From: Heterodera schachtii
Lineage: Eukaryota; Nematoda; Chromadorea; Rhabditida; Heteroderidae
Direction: 5' to 3'
Length of the DNA stretch: 64,000 nt
Assembly (NCBI GenBank): GCA_023374025.1
Contig: SIJG01000113.1
Coordinates: 173,213-237,212, forward strand
Shown: positions 1 through 11,914 of the stretch, one piece after another
How the letters are laid out: each line of letters starts with the position of its first letter
How positions within the stretch are numbered: the stretch's first letter is position 1
Made by a program: the position numbers and the translations under genes
The notes under the pieces: model-generated
Databases searched by the model: none
Told to the model about the DNA's origin: nothing
Seen by the model: only the letters and a program-made list of their open reading frames with translations

Positions 1-875
1 CTTAACTTGCTGCAGAAAAATTTCAGCACTCTATTCTTATTTTATTAAATATAATTTAATTCATTTTGATTTTAGTTTTATTTTTTCAAAATTCATTTAT
101 TTTTTGAAAATTCCTTTAATAAAATTTTGGAATAAATAATATCAAATATAATTATATATTGCCTTGACAAAAACTACGGAAACTTCAATAACGAAATATT
201 TTTTAGCTCGGATTAATACAATTGCTGCTACGAATATTTTCTACCTGATTTTTCGCTTTTATTAAAATTTTTACTTTCTATTACAATTGTTTAATTTTCA
301 TTAATTAATAATAAAGAAAATTTTAAATATTTATTCTGAACCTGAAAACGAAGAAATTTTTTTAATTTAAATTTTTGTAATGATATTCCTAAGTTAATTA
401 CATATTTTTTAATTATTAAGTTTAATTTTTGTTTTAATATTTTTATTGATCTGAATAAAACCATACCAACTTGATATAGTAAAAAGCGTGAAAATGGGTC
501 CACTAAAAAATTAATTAGTTATTATTTGACAAAGGTTTGGATTAAATCAAATTTCTGTACTGCGATAATAAAGCAAGCTTTTCATTTATATTTTTTAAAT
601 ATTTTCTTAAAATTGAACCAAAAAATTTATTTCAAATGCCATTTAAAATTAGAAAAATTTCATTATATGATAAATTGTAATTTACACTTTTTCATTTGAG
701 CATTCAAATTAATTTTCAAGATTTCTTCAAATATTCATTTTCGAATTAAAGCGTTACCAACCAACCAGCTCTTGTGGTATGTCAATCGTATTAACCATTA
801 TTTGATAAAAGTATTTCTGCACTCTCGCATATTAAACATTACTTCTCCTGCTTTCTTAACAATTATTCTTTCAAT
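1..875. other. AT-rich DNA without a clear gene
   Basis: Low-complexity T-rich sequence. One weak plus-strand exon candidate lies near 735-759: an AAAG acceptor, the codon-like stretch GTTACCAACCAACCAGCTC, and a GTATGT donor. It is about 25 nt long and its frame cannot be fixed. I see nothing else that can be supported. Confidence 0.3.
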
Positions 876-1070
876 TTGATATCGGCGTTTTCATCGTCAA
901 AGTCAAATATTCTCCAACTTTCGGCCACCACTGGCTCAATTTTACACTCGTTGACCAAAAATTACACCACAGCAAATTCCAACAATTACTGTCCAAACAA
1001 AATTAAACAAAAGTACGAACACGACAATCCAAACGACTTCACCAAACAGGAGAGATTTATTTCCAAATAA
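876..1070 (+). CDS. Possible coding exon, unknown product
   Basis: An open frame of about 64 codons ending in TAA at 1068-1070. It is much richer in C and G than the surrounding DNA and rich in Ser, Thr, Asn and Lys (for example LSATTGSILHSLTKNY and KYEHDNPNDFTKQERF). No ATG precedes it in frame and no strong splice acceptor is visible. The best candidate is the AAAG just before TCAAATATTC. It could be a terminal exon whose upstream exons lie outside the window, or a decayed gene piece. The product is not recognised. The following 150 bp are A-rich and could be a 3' UTR. Confidence 0.3.
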   Translation: MISAFSSSKSNILQLSATTGSILHSLTKNYTTANSNNYCPNKIKQKYEHDNPNDFTKQERFISK

Positions 1071-1239
1071 TATTCAAAGATCGGAGGAGAGAAAATTTGA
1101 GAAGCAATTAAGTCATTCACAGCAAAAAAATATCATCCGAAGAACTGAGAAAAAAAAAACAAAACAAAATTGAGAACAAATTAACAAAACATAATGTCAC
1201 AAATTAATTAATTTTAAATTAAAAAGGAAGTCAATATCA

Positions 1240-2453
1240 CATCAAATCTCTTTCTTTTATAGTATTTTTATATTTCAAATATTTAATTAAAATATAATAT
1301 TTAACCCTAATTTTAATTAGAAAATTGTGTACAAAAATATATTTGTCAGTTTTTTATTTTCTGCAAAAATTAAGTAATTAATTGTTTGGCTTTAAAGAAT
1401 AATTTAGTAAATATATAATATTTAAAAAAAGAATTAATATGTATTTTAATATTAATCTTAAATAAGCATTTTGATTTTTAAATTTATTTTAATTTGTATT
1501 TCATTTGCTTGGTTTTTATTTGAAATATAAAAAAAATTAGGTCTTTTAAGCTTTTATAATTTTTTAATAGATCATAAAAATTCATGTTAATTTTAACTTG
1601 AATATCTCATTGTGATTTATGTCTGTTGTATATTTTTTGTACTGTTCAGATTTTTTGCATATTGTTTCTTATTTTCAAGTTTGCCCAAAGAATTTTTTTT
1701 CGCCAACTCGGCCAGCTACTTTCTTCATCAATAACATATTTCATGTGTGGTTTAATTATTTTTATCTTATATATGTGGTTTTTGTCATAAATATATTATT
1801 TAGCATGTTACATTTCATTTTTATCAATTAATATTGTGCTTTAATGTTAAATGATATTGTATGAGTTTTAAGCCCTGAAGCACTAACTTAAAACCTAAGA
1901 AAACTTTTTGGAAAATTGTATATTATTTGAAATAATCCATTTTTTCTTAGTTTTTAAGTAATTTATTTGGATTTGGTCAAATATTAATGATAAATTAAAT
2001 TTCTAATTAAGTATTATCTCAATGTCATTCATTTATTTATTTTTTACTTTCATTTGTTTTTAAAGTTATTTATTTTCATTTTGTTTATTTAGTTACGATA
2101 AGAACATATGGCAAATTGTTATACCAAACGATTTTAACAAAATTTTCAATAAATATCAATATTTATTTATAATATTCATAAGATAGAAGAATATATTATT
2201 ATGGTTTATTGTTTGTATTACTCGTCTATTACAACGTGATTTTAGATTATTTAAATAAAATTTATTCAATCAGTAATATTTAAGTTGGAGATTTTGTTTC
2301 ATATTAAATATACAAATTATAGTTTTATTGGTCGTCTCTTCTTTTAACAACTGAATGGAATATCATTTTTAGTTTTTATTTAGTTAAATATTGCATTTAT
2401 TTAAAATAATCCTTTATTTTAATTGTATATTCGTACTAAATGCTATTTTTCAG
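1240..2453. other. AT-rich DNA, no gene seen
   Basis: T-rich on the plus strand, without supported exons. The open frame at 1619-1831 is composed almost entirely of T-rich codons and is not credible on its own. Confidence 0.4.
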
Positions 2454-2598
2454 ATACGTTCTCTTGTTTTCCATGGACATAAACTCTTCCACGAATGAAT
2501 CGTTTTTATTCTCTTTTAGCTTTCAGATTATAAAGCCGTCTTATTTGATTTTTGTGTACTTTATAAAAAGGTCCAATTTTTATATTGTTATTCGATAA
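2454..2598 (+). CDS. Candidate terminal exon, acceptor phase 2
   Basis: A good acceptor (GCTATTTTTCAG) ends at 2453. Reading with one base completing the previous codon leaves 47 codons open to TAA at 2596-2598, starting YVLLFSMDINSSTNESF. The other two frames stop within 8 to 14 codons. The first half is more GC-balanced than its surroundings. The second half is T-rich and may already be non-coding. No homology is recognised. Sense agrees with the T-rich strand, as for many other exon candidates here. Confidence 0.25.
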
Positions 2599-3179
2599 TT
2601 TTTTTGAGATTATAATTAATTTACCTTTTTAATGTAACCAATTGGCTCTATAATAAACAAAAGCTCACAGCAATTCAGCTTTATTGATGTTACTTTTTAC
2701 CTAATTAATCGTTATTTATTCGTCTGATTTACTTAAATATAAACTTTTACAACCACTGGTCGGTATTTTTTAAATCACCTGAATTCTTATAATATTCTTC
2801 AAATATCAAAATTATATTTTGATATAAAATAATTCTCGGCATATTGTCTTCGTAGACTTTTGAAAATTTTCACAGATTAACAACACAAAATATTTATCGA
2901 TTTTTATTTGTAGTTGGTTTTACTATATCAATTTTAAATAAAATTTCTAATTTATTTCTCTGCTTTTGTCTATTATTTAATTGTAATTTTTTAAATTGTA
3001 GCGTATTTTTAATTTTATGCAATTATTTCGCCGCTTTTTAGGAGCCTATTTATCGATTTTTAATCGTAACTCTGAGTACAAAAAATATTATGCTTTTTTC
3101 TTCAATGGTCGAAATTTTCAGCTACCCACAAAAAGATTAAAACATGTTTTATGACTTTTAAAATAAAAAATATATTTGC

Positions 3180-3470
3180 TGGAGAATGGAGGGGGAAGGA
3201 CCAATTGGATATTGGATGAAGTAATGCCAAATGGTTTGCTGAGAGCAATAAATGCCAATGGTGCGACGGGTCGGCGTCATTTTGTGTTGATTTTTTTAAG
3301 AAAGCAGCGAATGAGAGAGTGAGAGAGAGAAAGATAAGGAGTCAAAAAGGAAGGAAAGAAAGAATGAAAGAAAAAAAGAAAAAAGAGAAAGAGAGATAGA
3401 GGAGAACAAGAGAGAGAGAGGAGAAAGAGAGAGAGAAGAGAAAGAGAGCGAGTGAAAAACCGCATGTGAA
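3180..3470 (+). repeat. GA-rich tract, dispersed repeat copy
   Basis: A unit containing AATGCCAATGG and CGACGGGTC followed by about 150 bp of (GA)n-rich microsatellite. The same order (AATGCCAATGG, CGACGGGTCAGCGTCGTTTTG, GA tract) occurs at 24345-24545. An inverted CT-rich counterpart lies at 55120-55215. This is a dispersed repeat carrying a microsatellite. The open frames in the tract are low-complexity artefacts. Confidence 0.6.
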
Positions 3471-3768
3471 AAAAAACACAAAATATATACAAAAAACGTA
3501 CCAAGTTCATAAATATATCAATATAACAAAAAAATTTATCTTGATTTTTGAAATATTTTTTAGAATATCGAGAAATAGTGCACAAAATGTTATAAAAATA
3601 AATAAAAACTTTTAATTTGAAGATATTTTGTTTTAAGATTATTTTTCATCTTTTATTTAAAGTATCAAAATATAAAATATTTTATTAAATTTTATTTCAA
3701 GTACAAGAAAAATGACATATTATAATTTATTATTGATTATGCCCTTATAAGTTACCCGCCTGTGGTAG

Positions 3769-3799
3769 GCCAAATATTCAGCCTAATTGAATATTTGGC
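3769..3799. repeat. Perfect 12-bp inverted repeat (hairpin)
   Basis: GCCAAATATTCA, a 7-nt spacer, then TGAATATTTGGC, an exact inverted match. Its function is unknown. It could be a remnant of a small palindromic element or cruciform-forming DNA. Confidence 0.6.
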
Positions 3800-6363
3800 A
3801 TTTTGATTTTATGAATTATTTTTTTTCCCTCAAATGCTGATGTAGAGACATTTTCGGAAATAGAATGCAGAAAATTAATCAATTATAAAAATTATATACA
3901 TATTGCAATTGTTTAGTTTTGTATTAAATGATTAAACTAATTTAAATGCTTGTCGCTATAGTACTTAGCTGGTAAATATTATCGTATTCCAATCGAAGCA
4001 TTCCGGTCCGACACAAAAATTCTTGTTTTGCTTCAAAATAAATTATTTTAATTTGCTCTTTTATTAAAATCAAATTTTTAAAATTATTTTGATGTTTTTT
4101 TAAGAATTTTCATTTAAATTAGTAAAGCGAAAAAGTGTATATTATTGATTTTACGCATCTATTTTAATCAACACAAAGTTTTATTATTTTCTTTATAATG
4201 TGTCGAACCCCTCTATATGACTAAATACGTTGTAGTTCATTCTTTTTTAAAAATTAATTTTTGGTTTTGAAAAATTATGCCGATTCATTATTTATACCTT
4301 AGCCTTTTTCTTTTACTATTTTCGTGATAGAAAATTATTTTTTACTTTTTATATATTTATTTTTTTTCAGTTAAATCTTCACAGCAATGGAGCTTTATTT
4401 GTGCTCCTTTTTTTCACTAATTAATCGTTATTTCATCATTTATCGCTTTGTATATGTAGATGATTTTACTATATCAATTTTAAATTAAATTTCTAATTTA
4501 TTTCTCAGCTTTTGTCTATTATTTATTGAAAATTTTTTTTAATATTGAAACGGAAGTTTTAATTTTAGGCAATTATTTCGCCACTTTTTGACATTTTCCA
4601 GTTTTATGAGTTTACTTCAGCATTTTTAGCTATCGATTTTTAGTAATTAAAAATCGTAACTTTGATTATAAAAATATTTAATGCCATGTTTTTCTATCTA
4701 CAAGCTGGTCCTCTGGGTCAAAACATCGCCCACAGCTATGCCAATAGCAGCCATAATTTTTCGACTTTAAACTTTTGAGTTTTACTTAAATTTAGTTTCA
4801 TCTTATAAAAAGCCACCTGTTATCTTGATTATTTGGGCCTAATATTTATTTGCAATAAATGTTTATTTACTTTTATTTTGGGCATGTTCAAATATTCGTA
4901 AATTTGAAAATATTTTATATTTGATTTTTTGCAATTTACAAGTTTTTGTACCTTTAATTTTTAATTTTTGCATTTTTCGTACACTGGTTTCATCTTGCCA
5001 TTGTTTTTCAATTGATATTGCATTGTAATTTTTGTAATTTATTCTTTCCTTTAATGTTCGAGAAATTTGACTTCCGAAATTGACCGTGGCTTGTTCCATA
5101 ATTACTTGATTTTTTCTCTCTGTTTTTATGTTCAATGACCTCTTATGCTTTCATAGGAAATTTTTAATTTTTATATTTTGTAATTTGAAATTCTTCCATT
5201 TTGTTCATTTTTAGATATTGTGTATTCTTGTAGTTTTTGCCACATGAAATATTTTTCTCAATCTTCAACCTCATTCTTGATTTTTATCTTAAAAACAAAT
5301 TTTGTGAGACTGTATGTTTTTTTTATTAATGTTTTTAAGTAATAATTTTAATTTATAGTGTTAAAAAATCATTATTTAAAAGTATATTAAAAGTATTATT
5401 ATTATTATCTCGTGTCCCATAAACCGAGCGGTTATGAATCGTCGAAATTTACCCTTATTTAATATAAAAATTTTTTTGTTATGTTTTATTTGTGTATGGA
5501 GCCCAGCAACAATGATAATATTTTGTTATTTTTAATAGCTATTTAATTAATTTATAAAAGGTCAAATAAATCTAATTTGTAATATACAAATAACTAAACT
5601 TTTAAGGCTAAATAAATAAATCCGGTTTATGTTTTTTATCTTGCTAAATATAAAATATTTTTTGAAATTATATTTTACTTTCTTCATATTGATTGAAATT
5701 CGTGGGTAATTATATTTATAATAAAAATATTATTTTGACTCTTTATATAAATCATATATTTAAAAATTAATAGTTATTATATGCAAATTTTCTTGATATT
5801 TTCAATTGATTCTGCGTATTTGTGGAAGACGTCCACATAAATTTAAAATATTTTTATTAGGGCTAGTTCATTTATTTTAATTGTAAACTATGCAAATCAT
5901 TTTCGTTCTAAAATTGGATTTTGATTTTTCATATTGCATTTAATTGTTCTATTTTTTATGGTATATTATTTTGATCAATTTTAGTAATTAATATACATAT
6001 AAAATAATTATATTTTATTACAATTTCATAAAATGATTTTATAGAAATTATATTTAGCAATTAATCCTTTTCTAGGGATTTTGCTTTTAAATAAAAATTT
6101 AATTATATTTGTTTAAGTTTTTTATAAATTATTTATTTTTAATTATAATTGCATATTTGTTTTTATGAATTTTTTAAATATATACTATGTTAAAACTTTT
6201 TTCAAAGAATAACTCGATTTTCCATTTATGATATTTTTTCAAAGACAGAAATTTAAAATTATTTTTTTTCTGATTCTTGAATTTATGTACTTTCTTTAAA
6301 AATTATGATGGCCTTTATTTTTATTTTTTACTTGATTTAATCTTATTTTCTACTATGATCCAG

Positions 6364-6421
6364 CTGTCATGTCCCGAATTGCCTTTCCACGCAGGGAAGT
6401 GTACATATTTATAGATTCTAA
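6364..6421 (+). CDS. Candidate short terminal exon, Cys-containing
   Basis: The acceptor TACTATGATCCAG ends at 6363. In phase 2 the frame reads CHVPNCLSTQGSVHIYRF and then TAA. The core is a GC-balanced island in AT-rich DNA. No family is recognised and no upstream exon can be paired with it. Confidence 0.2.
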
Positions 6422-7820
6422 AAAAGCAAAATTTATACTTAATTATTTTTATTTTAAAATTCAGATAATTGTGTTATAATTTATTTTTCGTGATTTGTTT
6501 TTGAATAGTTAGTTCTTAAGATGCAAATTGATTCCAACCACTTGCACTAGACGCGAATTTATCCCGAAGAATTGCATATTTACATTGCATTATTTTTTAA
6601 TATTATATAATTATTTGCAGCATCATTCATTATAAATTATTTGTAGAAGTTTTTTGCTTAATATTTCAATAATTTTAAGCCTCTTTGATTTACTTTATAA
6701 TTTTGGTTTTTTTTATTCTTAGTTTTGTATTTTTATGACTTAGTAAATAAGAATTATTTTCCTGAAAAATTTTTAAAATATTAGTAATCCTTTTTTCAAT
6801 TAGAGTGAAATAACAATGGCAACATTTCAAAAATAAATAAAAAATTTGAATTAAGTATTATGCTTTGTCAATTTTTAATTTTTAATTTATTTCTTTTATT
6901 GTTTTTTTGAATAAAATTTTTTAATTGTTTTTGATACTTTTGCATTTTTGAGGGTTTTTATAATTATAATTTTTTTTAGAATATTCATTTCATTCATTCG
7001 TTCAAATTTAGTTTTCACCAAATCTTTATTTATTTTCCAAATATGAATTGGTTTTTATTTATGTATGAGTTTGAAAATTAATATTTATGCTATATGCGTA
7101 AGATATAAAACTTACTTTAATTATAATAATTTAAATATAACTCACGTTGTGTGGCTTATTTTCTAAAAAATTTGTAAAGAGCAAGCAATATTTTCCTTTG
7201 TTTATTATAAACCATATTTTTAGCAATTATTATTACTAAATTATCATTATCTTTTAAATGAATTTTTGTCAAAAAATTCTGACGTTGAATTCCAATTGAG
7301 AGTCAAAATATTTAATTAATGTAAAATTTTATAAGTACTTTTTAATTTCATTATTTTTTATATTTCACTTGTTCTTTATGTCATTTTATTAATTTTTACT
7401 TATTTTATTCAGTTGAATAATTTTATAAATTTTTGGTTTAAAATTTCTTCTAAAAGTATTTATTGAAAATTTTATCTTTTTTTTTACAAAAAATTGCATT
7501 TTATAATAATCTGTTAAAATTTTGCAAAAAATTTTCATTTTGACCCATAAATTTGATTTCTTTCAGCCGAAAATTCTATCAGTTTTCCTATGACACTTCA
7601 GGTTGACCCCATCTTTTTACCCCATTTAAATCTATTAAATTAAATGATTAAATGGTATTTTTGGTTTTATGTTATCAATTTTTATTTGTAAGAATCGCAT
7701 AAAAATTTACATTGAAAAATTTTTTCATTAACCGAAATAACCGAAAAACTGACAACCGACAACCGGGGGTCGAATTATAACAAAAACTGAAAATTTAAAA
7801 CTCGTGGAAAATTATTGTAA
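6422..7820. other. AT-rich DNA, one weak exon candidate
   Basis: Around 6553 a CTTGCACTAG acceptor is followed by a phase-2 open stretch beginning REFIPKNCIFTLHYF, a weak exon candidate. Near 7735-7775 is a short run of CCGA-type repeats (ACCGAAATAACCGAAAAACT). I see nothing else. Confidence 0.3.
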
Positions 7821-7828
7821 GTTATAAT

Positions 7829-8400
7829 CCGGGCTGCCAAAAATATGCACGAAAAGTAGCCAAAATATGCGCATAAATATGCAAATAAAGTCGTACATGT
7901 ACCATAAAATATGCACCAAATATGCATAAAAAAATTTGAAAATTAGGGGTACAAAACTAATTTTTAAAAAATTATTCCGCATAAATTGTATCGGTTTTTT
8001 GCAATTTCAAATCAATAATTTCTCAAGATTTTCGGTAATGAAATTCACTGTTGACCCACTCGCGTATCCATTCAGATTAGTAAATAATTTTAGGCATATT
8101 CAAATTTTTTCCCAAGGGAGTTTCAAACTGAAAAATTTTGAAGAAAAATGGCAAAAAATCATAAATATTTGACGAAAAAAGGCAAAATATTCAAAAAACC
8201 GGAAGATATGCACAAAAAATGGCAAAATATGCACGAAATTTGCAGAAAAAAAGCCAAAATATGCAAATATGCACAAAAATATCAAAATATGCAAATAAAA
8301 GTCCCGATTTTTTTACGCATAAAAAAGAAAGTGTTTTTTTATTTTAAGTGCATGGAGAAACCCAGGAAAAAATATGCATTTGCATACTTTGGGCAGCTTG
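7829..8400. mobile_element. hAT-type MITE, complete, 8-bp TSD
   Basis: A 572-bp element flanked by the direct repeat GTTATAAT at 7821-7828 and 8401-8408. The ends are short imperfect inverted repeats: CCGGGCTGCC on the left, and CAAGCTGCCC when the right end is read inward. The interior is full of ATATGCA, AAATATGC and GGCAAAATATGC motifs on both strands. Length, 8-bp TSD and ends of the RGGGCTGCC type fit a non-autonomous hAT element. It encodes no transposase; the open frames inside it are motif artefacts. Relatives: 17061-17389 (truncated) and 49615-50202 (complete). Confidence 0.85.
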
Positions 8401-8579
8401 GTTATAATTAATTTAGTTTTCTTTACATTCGAATTTCGATCAATTCCAACGATTTGCATATTTTATAATTTATGACACCCAGTCAGAAAATTTTTTTATT
8501 GCCAAACTAATTATTTTTATTATTTTATTGATACATTTAAAAATTTTAACGATAATAATTAACAATATAAGAAAATATT

Positions 8580-10011
8580 TTATTTTACAATAGTTGGAAT
8601 GACAACTATTGGTTTTATTAAAGTAGTAGTAATCTTTGAGCAATTCTTCTCGAATTTCCGCAATTCGCAGACTTGCTGCGCACATTTCATTTTACAAATC
8701 TTAAAATTATATTATACGTTAATAAATTTTATTGGCAATACTTTTCTCTAGTAAATGGACAAAGCCCTTCTTTCATTTTAACTTGCTTTTTGGGCATATT
8801 TAATTAATTAATTTTGTTTGATTAAATTTGGTTTTCTTCAAAAAAATTCATTTAAATTATTTTTATTTATACAAAAAAATTACGTGTGGCGAAGCACGGT
8901 GCCGTGAAGATGATTTTTTAGTGGACAGCGAAGACATGTCCAACGAGTCCTCGCGCATTTCCTCGGTTGGCTGGACATTCTGCACAATTGTTAGGAATGT
9001 ATTAATCAAGCAATTTAAAACTCAATCAATGTAAAACTCCCACCTCATCCGAGTGCTGTTGAAGAACATGACGATGTCCTGAGAGTCCGAACTGGACTCG
9101 ACGTGTGGACGAAGATGAAGTGGACGAAGACGTCGAAGGAAGAGTGTTCTGCTGCTGTTGCTGCTGCTGATGACCACTCGTTGCGAGGTGAAGCCCCAGG
9201 ATTCGGTGCGACAATTGGAGAGCCCACTGCGGATGCTGCTGTACGATGTTGGACAAAAAACGTCGTCATCGAGACGCGAGATGACAAAACGCTGCTCATC
9301 TTCCAATGAGCATGTCGTAATGGCAATCTGCTGCTGCTGCTGGTGCTGCACCGGTTCTCCGTGCTGTGGCTGCTGCTGGAAATTGGCAAATAATCATTGA
9401 AAATCATTTTATAAATAATTTTTTTTATCATTTAAAAATAATATTTTTTTTCAACTTACAACTATACTCAAATTCTGGGAAGAATTGTGGTGATAGTGCT
9501 GCTGTTCATTCGAGTGCATTTGCTGCTGCTGCTGCACGAGTTCTCCGTGCTGTGACTGCTGCTGGAAATTGGCAAAAAATCATTGAAAATCATTTAAAAT
9601 AATTATTTTTTTATCATTTAAAAATAATAATTTTTTTTTCAACTTACAATTATACTCAAATTCTGGGAAGAATTTTGGTAATCGTGCTGCTGCTCATTCG
9701 AGTGCATTTGCTGCTGCTGCTGCTGCTGGTGGACCTGTTGCTGCTGCTGCTGGTGGTGGTTGTGACGAAGACCAAAATGCAACCGCCCGGTGTTGGAGAT
9801 TTCCTGAAGAACAGCGCTATCGGAGCGTCCTTCCTCTTCACCACCACTTTCAACTGGCTGTAAATAATTAATGATTTAATTAATATAGTTTTGTTTTTAA
9901 ATTTCATTCTTTTCAGTTCAAACTCACAATTCCCTCCAAGTTCATGTCGGAGTGGTCTTCAGACATCGAATTGGCCAAAATTTGGCCGAGATCGAACGAT
10001 GAGGCGGCCAT
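8580..10011 (-). CDS. Q-rich protein gene, 5-6 exons, one frame break
   Basis: Exons read on the minus strand, all junctions phase 0: 9928-10011 (ATG start, MAASSFDLGQILANS), 9648-9857, 9460-9561, 9044-9375, 8884-8979, possibly 8580-8675. Introns of 64-86 nt have GTGAGT, GTAAGT or GTGGGA donors and TTACAG, TTCCAG or TGCAG acceptors. An acidic N-terminus is followed by His/Gln tracts and then a Ser/Thr-rich tail. Exon 4 is 332 nt, one short of a whole number of codons. Its first part reads in one frame up to an A6 run at 9255-9260 (plus strand) and its last part in another (SGHQQQQQQQNTL, then exon 5 NVQPTEEMRED). One missing base in the homopolymer explains this, by assembly error or mutation. 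The last exon is uncertain: read-through after exon 5 gives six more residues. Probably nuclear or regulatory by composition; the family is not recognised. Confidence 0.7.
9376..9660 (-). repeat. Internal exon-intron tandem duplication in the Q-rich gene
   Basis: Two adjacent units of about 188 bp, each with the end of one exon (SSQNLS), an intron of about 85 nt and the start of the next exon (CAGCAG after TTTCCAG). They correspond to the junctions around 9460 and 9648, and the introns are nearly identical. Exons 2 and 3 both contain QQMHSNEQQH. The gene grew by duplicating an exon plus intron. Confidence 0.75.
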
Positions 10012-10670
10012 CAAAATTGGAAAGCAAATTGGAATTGAATAAAAGCTGTAAAAATAAAAGTTATGGAATGGTAAAAAATGAATTAAATTTAAGCTAAAAA
10101 TAAAAGGGATAATGGAAATGTGAAAAAATTATAAAATGATAAAGGAAAAAAAAGTAAAAAATATAAAAATTATGGGCGTCGCATTATGTACAACGGCAAA
10201 TTACTGAATGACAGAATTATGGCACGCCAACAAATGGAGAATCAGTCAAGGATTAATAAATTAGTGCATAATTGCAGTTTAATTAGCATCATATTCATTA
10301 ATTTTGTTAAATGTCCCACTCCTCTATGTTCTATTCGTTTGGTATTAGGGTTAATCATTTCAACAAAATTATTAATTTTTTAAATTTCATTTATTTTTGA
10401 GACCATTTTTATTGTAGTAGCATAATGTATGTAAATCTTAGATTTCCTGAAGTTTATTTCTTACTATTTTTAGTTGTTAATTTTGTCTGCATTCAGTATT
10501 TTATGAGTTTAAATACCATGACCCAGGCTTTTTTCATTGTTTATTTATAAGAGATTAAAAAATTATTTAATTAATTAAAAAACTATTAAATAATTAATTG
10601 CGTAAAAATCATTTTCATGTAAATAAAAATTTATGTAATTTACTTTGACTTTCATTTTATCAATTTATAT
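9866..10670. repeat. 805-bp tandem duplication, copy 1
   Basis: Direct repeat with copy 2 at 10671-11474 at an offset of exactly 805 bp. The only difference I found by eye is T at 10119 against A at 10924. The unit contains the 3' part of intron 1, exon 1 and about 650 bp of upstream DNA of the Q-rich gene. A recent duplication or an uncollapsed assembly repeat. Confidence 0.9.
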
Positions 10671-11474
10671 AATTAATGATTTAATTAATATAGTTTTGTT
10701 TTTAAATTTCATTCTTTTCAGTTCAAACTCACAATTCCCTCCAAGTTCATGTCGGAGTGGTCTTCAGACATCGAATTGGCCAAAATTTGGCCGAGATCGA
10801 ACGATGAGGCGGCCATCAAAATTGGAAAGCAAATTGGAATTGAATAAAAGCTGTAAAAATAAAAGTTATGGAATGGTAAAAAATGAATTAAATTTAAGCT
10901 AAAAATAAAAGGGATAATGGAAAAGTGAAAAAATTATAAAATGATAAAGGAAAAAAAAGTAAAAAATATAAAAATTATGGGCGTCGCATTATGTACAACG
11001 GCAAATTACTGAATGACAGAATTATGGCACGCCAACAAATGGAGAATCAGTCAAGGATTAATAAATTAGTGCATAATTGCAGTTTAATTAGCATCATATT
11101 CATTAATTTTGTTAAATGTCCCACTCCTCTATGTTCTATTCGTTTGGTATTAGGGTTAATCATTTCAACAAAATTATTAATTTTTTAAATTTCATTTATT
11201 TTTGAGACCATTTTTATTGTAGTAGCATAATGTATGTAAATCTTAGATTTCCTGAAGTTTATTTCTTACTATTTTTAGTTGTTAATTTTGTCTGCATTCA
11301 GTATTTTATGAGTTTAAATACCATGACCCAGGCTTTTTTCATTGTTTATTTATAAGAGATTAAAAAATTATTTAATTAATTAAAAAACTATTAAATAATT
11401 AATTGCGTAAAAATCATTTTCATGTAAATAAAAATTTATGTAATTTACTTTGACTTTCATTTTATCAATTTATA
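10671..11474. repeat. 805-bp tandem duplication, copy 2
   Basis: Second copy of the unit at 9866-10670. It is the one farther upstream for the minus-strand gene, so it carries a spare promoter region and exon 1. The copies join within the AT-rich sequence TTTATATAATTAATG. Confidence 0.9.
10733..10816 (-). CDS. Duplicate first exon of the Q-rich gene
   Basis: Identical to the exon at 9928-10011: ATG, 28 codons, GTGAGT donor. If used as an alternative first exon it would splice over about 875 nt to the acceptor at 9857 and skip the proximal copy. The same protein would result, so the effect would be on transcription. It may also be non-functional. Confidence 0.6.
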
Positions 11475-11589
11475 AATTTTTACTAATATATTTATTTCTT
11501 TTTTTATTTTCATGATGCAGAATAAAAAAGATTATAATTTAATTTTCTATTTCAACTGCGGAATAAATAATTTTTGATTTAGTTTTTTT

Positions 11590-11900
11590 TTTTTATTATC
11601 ATTCAGTTGAATATTAGTCAGAGAGAAGAAATCAACCATTATTATTTTGTATTTATTGAGTGTAGGGATTTGATATTACTACAAAATTTGCACATTTAAT
11701 TAAATAATTTTTTTCGTATTCTTCCCTTACTTTTCATTGAATAAAGGTTTTATTTTAAATAATTAAATTTAATTTTGTTATTGTTTTAACTAATTTTAAT
11801 ATGGTTTATTATTAGTTCATAAAAAATAATTCTCTATAATAAATTTTAAAAATTTCATTTATTTTCATTCAACAATGAGAAATTGATTTTTATATATGTC
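11590..11900 (+). repeat. Dispersed repeat R1, forward copy
   Basis: Contains TTGTATTTATTGAGTGTAGG, GATTTGATATTACTACAAAAT and later CATTCAACAATGAGAAATTG. Same order at 13940-14230. Inverted copies lie at 43680-43960, 44395-44550 and (partial) 48180-48300. All are diverged. Nature unknown: an old transposon or a duplicated intron. Confidence 0.65.
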
Positions 11901-11914
11901 AATTTAGTGTAAGG

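Larger units (their letters stand above)
2599..6363. repeat. Diverged direct repeats in AT-rich DNA
   Basis: About 2640-3100 and 4365-4680 are diverged direct copies. Both contain TTTTACTATATCAATTTTAA, CTTTTGTCTATTATTTA and GCAATTATTTCGCC in the same order. The stretch 5030-5280 recurs at about 34140-34460 (shared GAAATTTGACTTCC, GGCTTGTTCC, TTTTTAGATATTG). A 90-codon minus-strand open frame at 4863-5135 lies partly in that repeat and is Lys/Asn/Ile rich. I treat it as repeat-derived. Nothing else in the interval can be supported as a gene. Confidence 0.5.

Noticed and set aside
3277..3585. 102-codon minus-strand open frame
   Set aside because: Translates a GA/CT microsatellite into Ser/Leu/Phe repeats; no coding signal.
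4863..5135. 90-codon minus-strand open frame, Lys/Asn rich
   Set aside because: Overlaps a diverged dispersed repeat (copy at 34.2 kb). The A-rich strand is poor in stop codons, so length alone is not evidence.
8100..8411. Open frames with MHKKWQNMH-like or Phe-rich repeats
   Set aside because: Inside the hAT MITE; produced by repeated ATATGCA motifs.
10186..10383. 65-codon plus-strand frame, repeated at 10991-11188
   Set aside because: The duplication copies any sequence. The frame lies in the upstream region of the Q-rich gene on the opposite strand and quickly becomes AT-rich.
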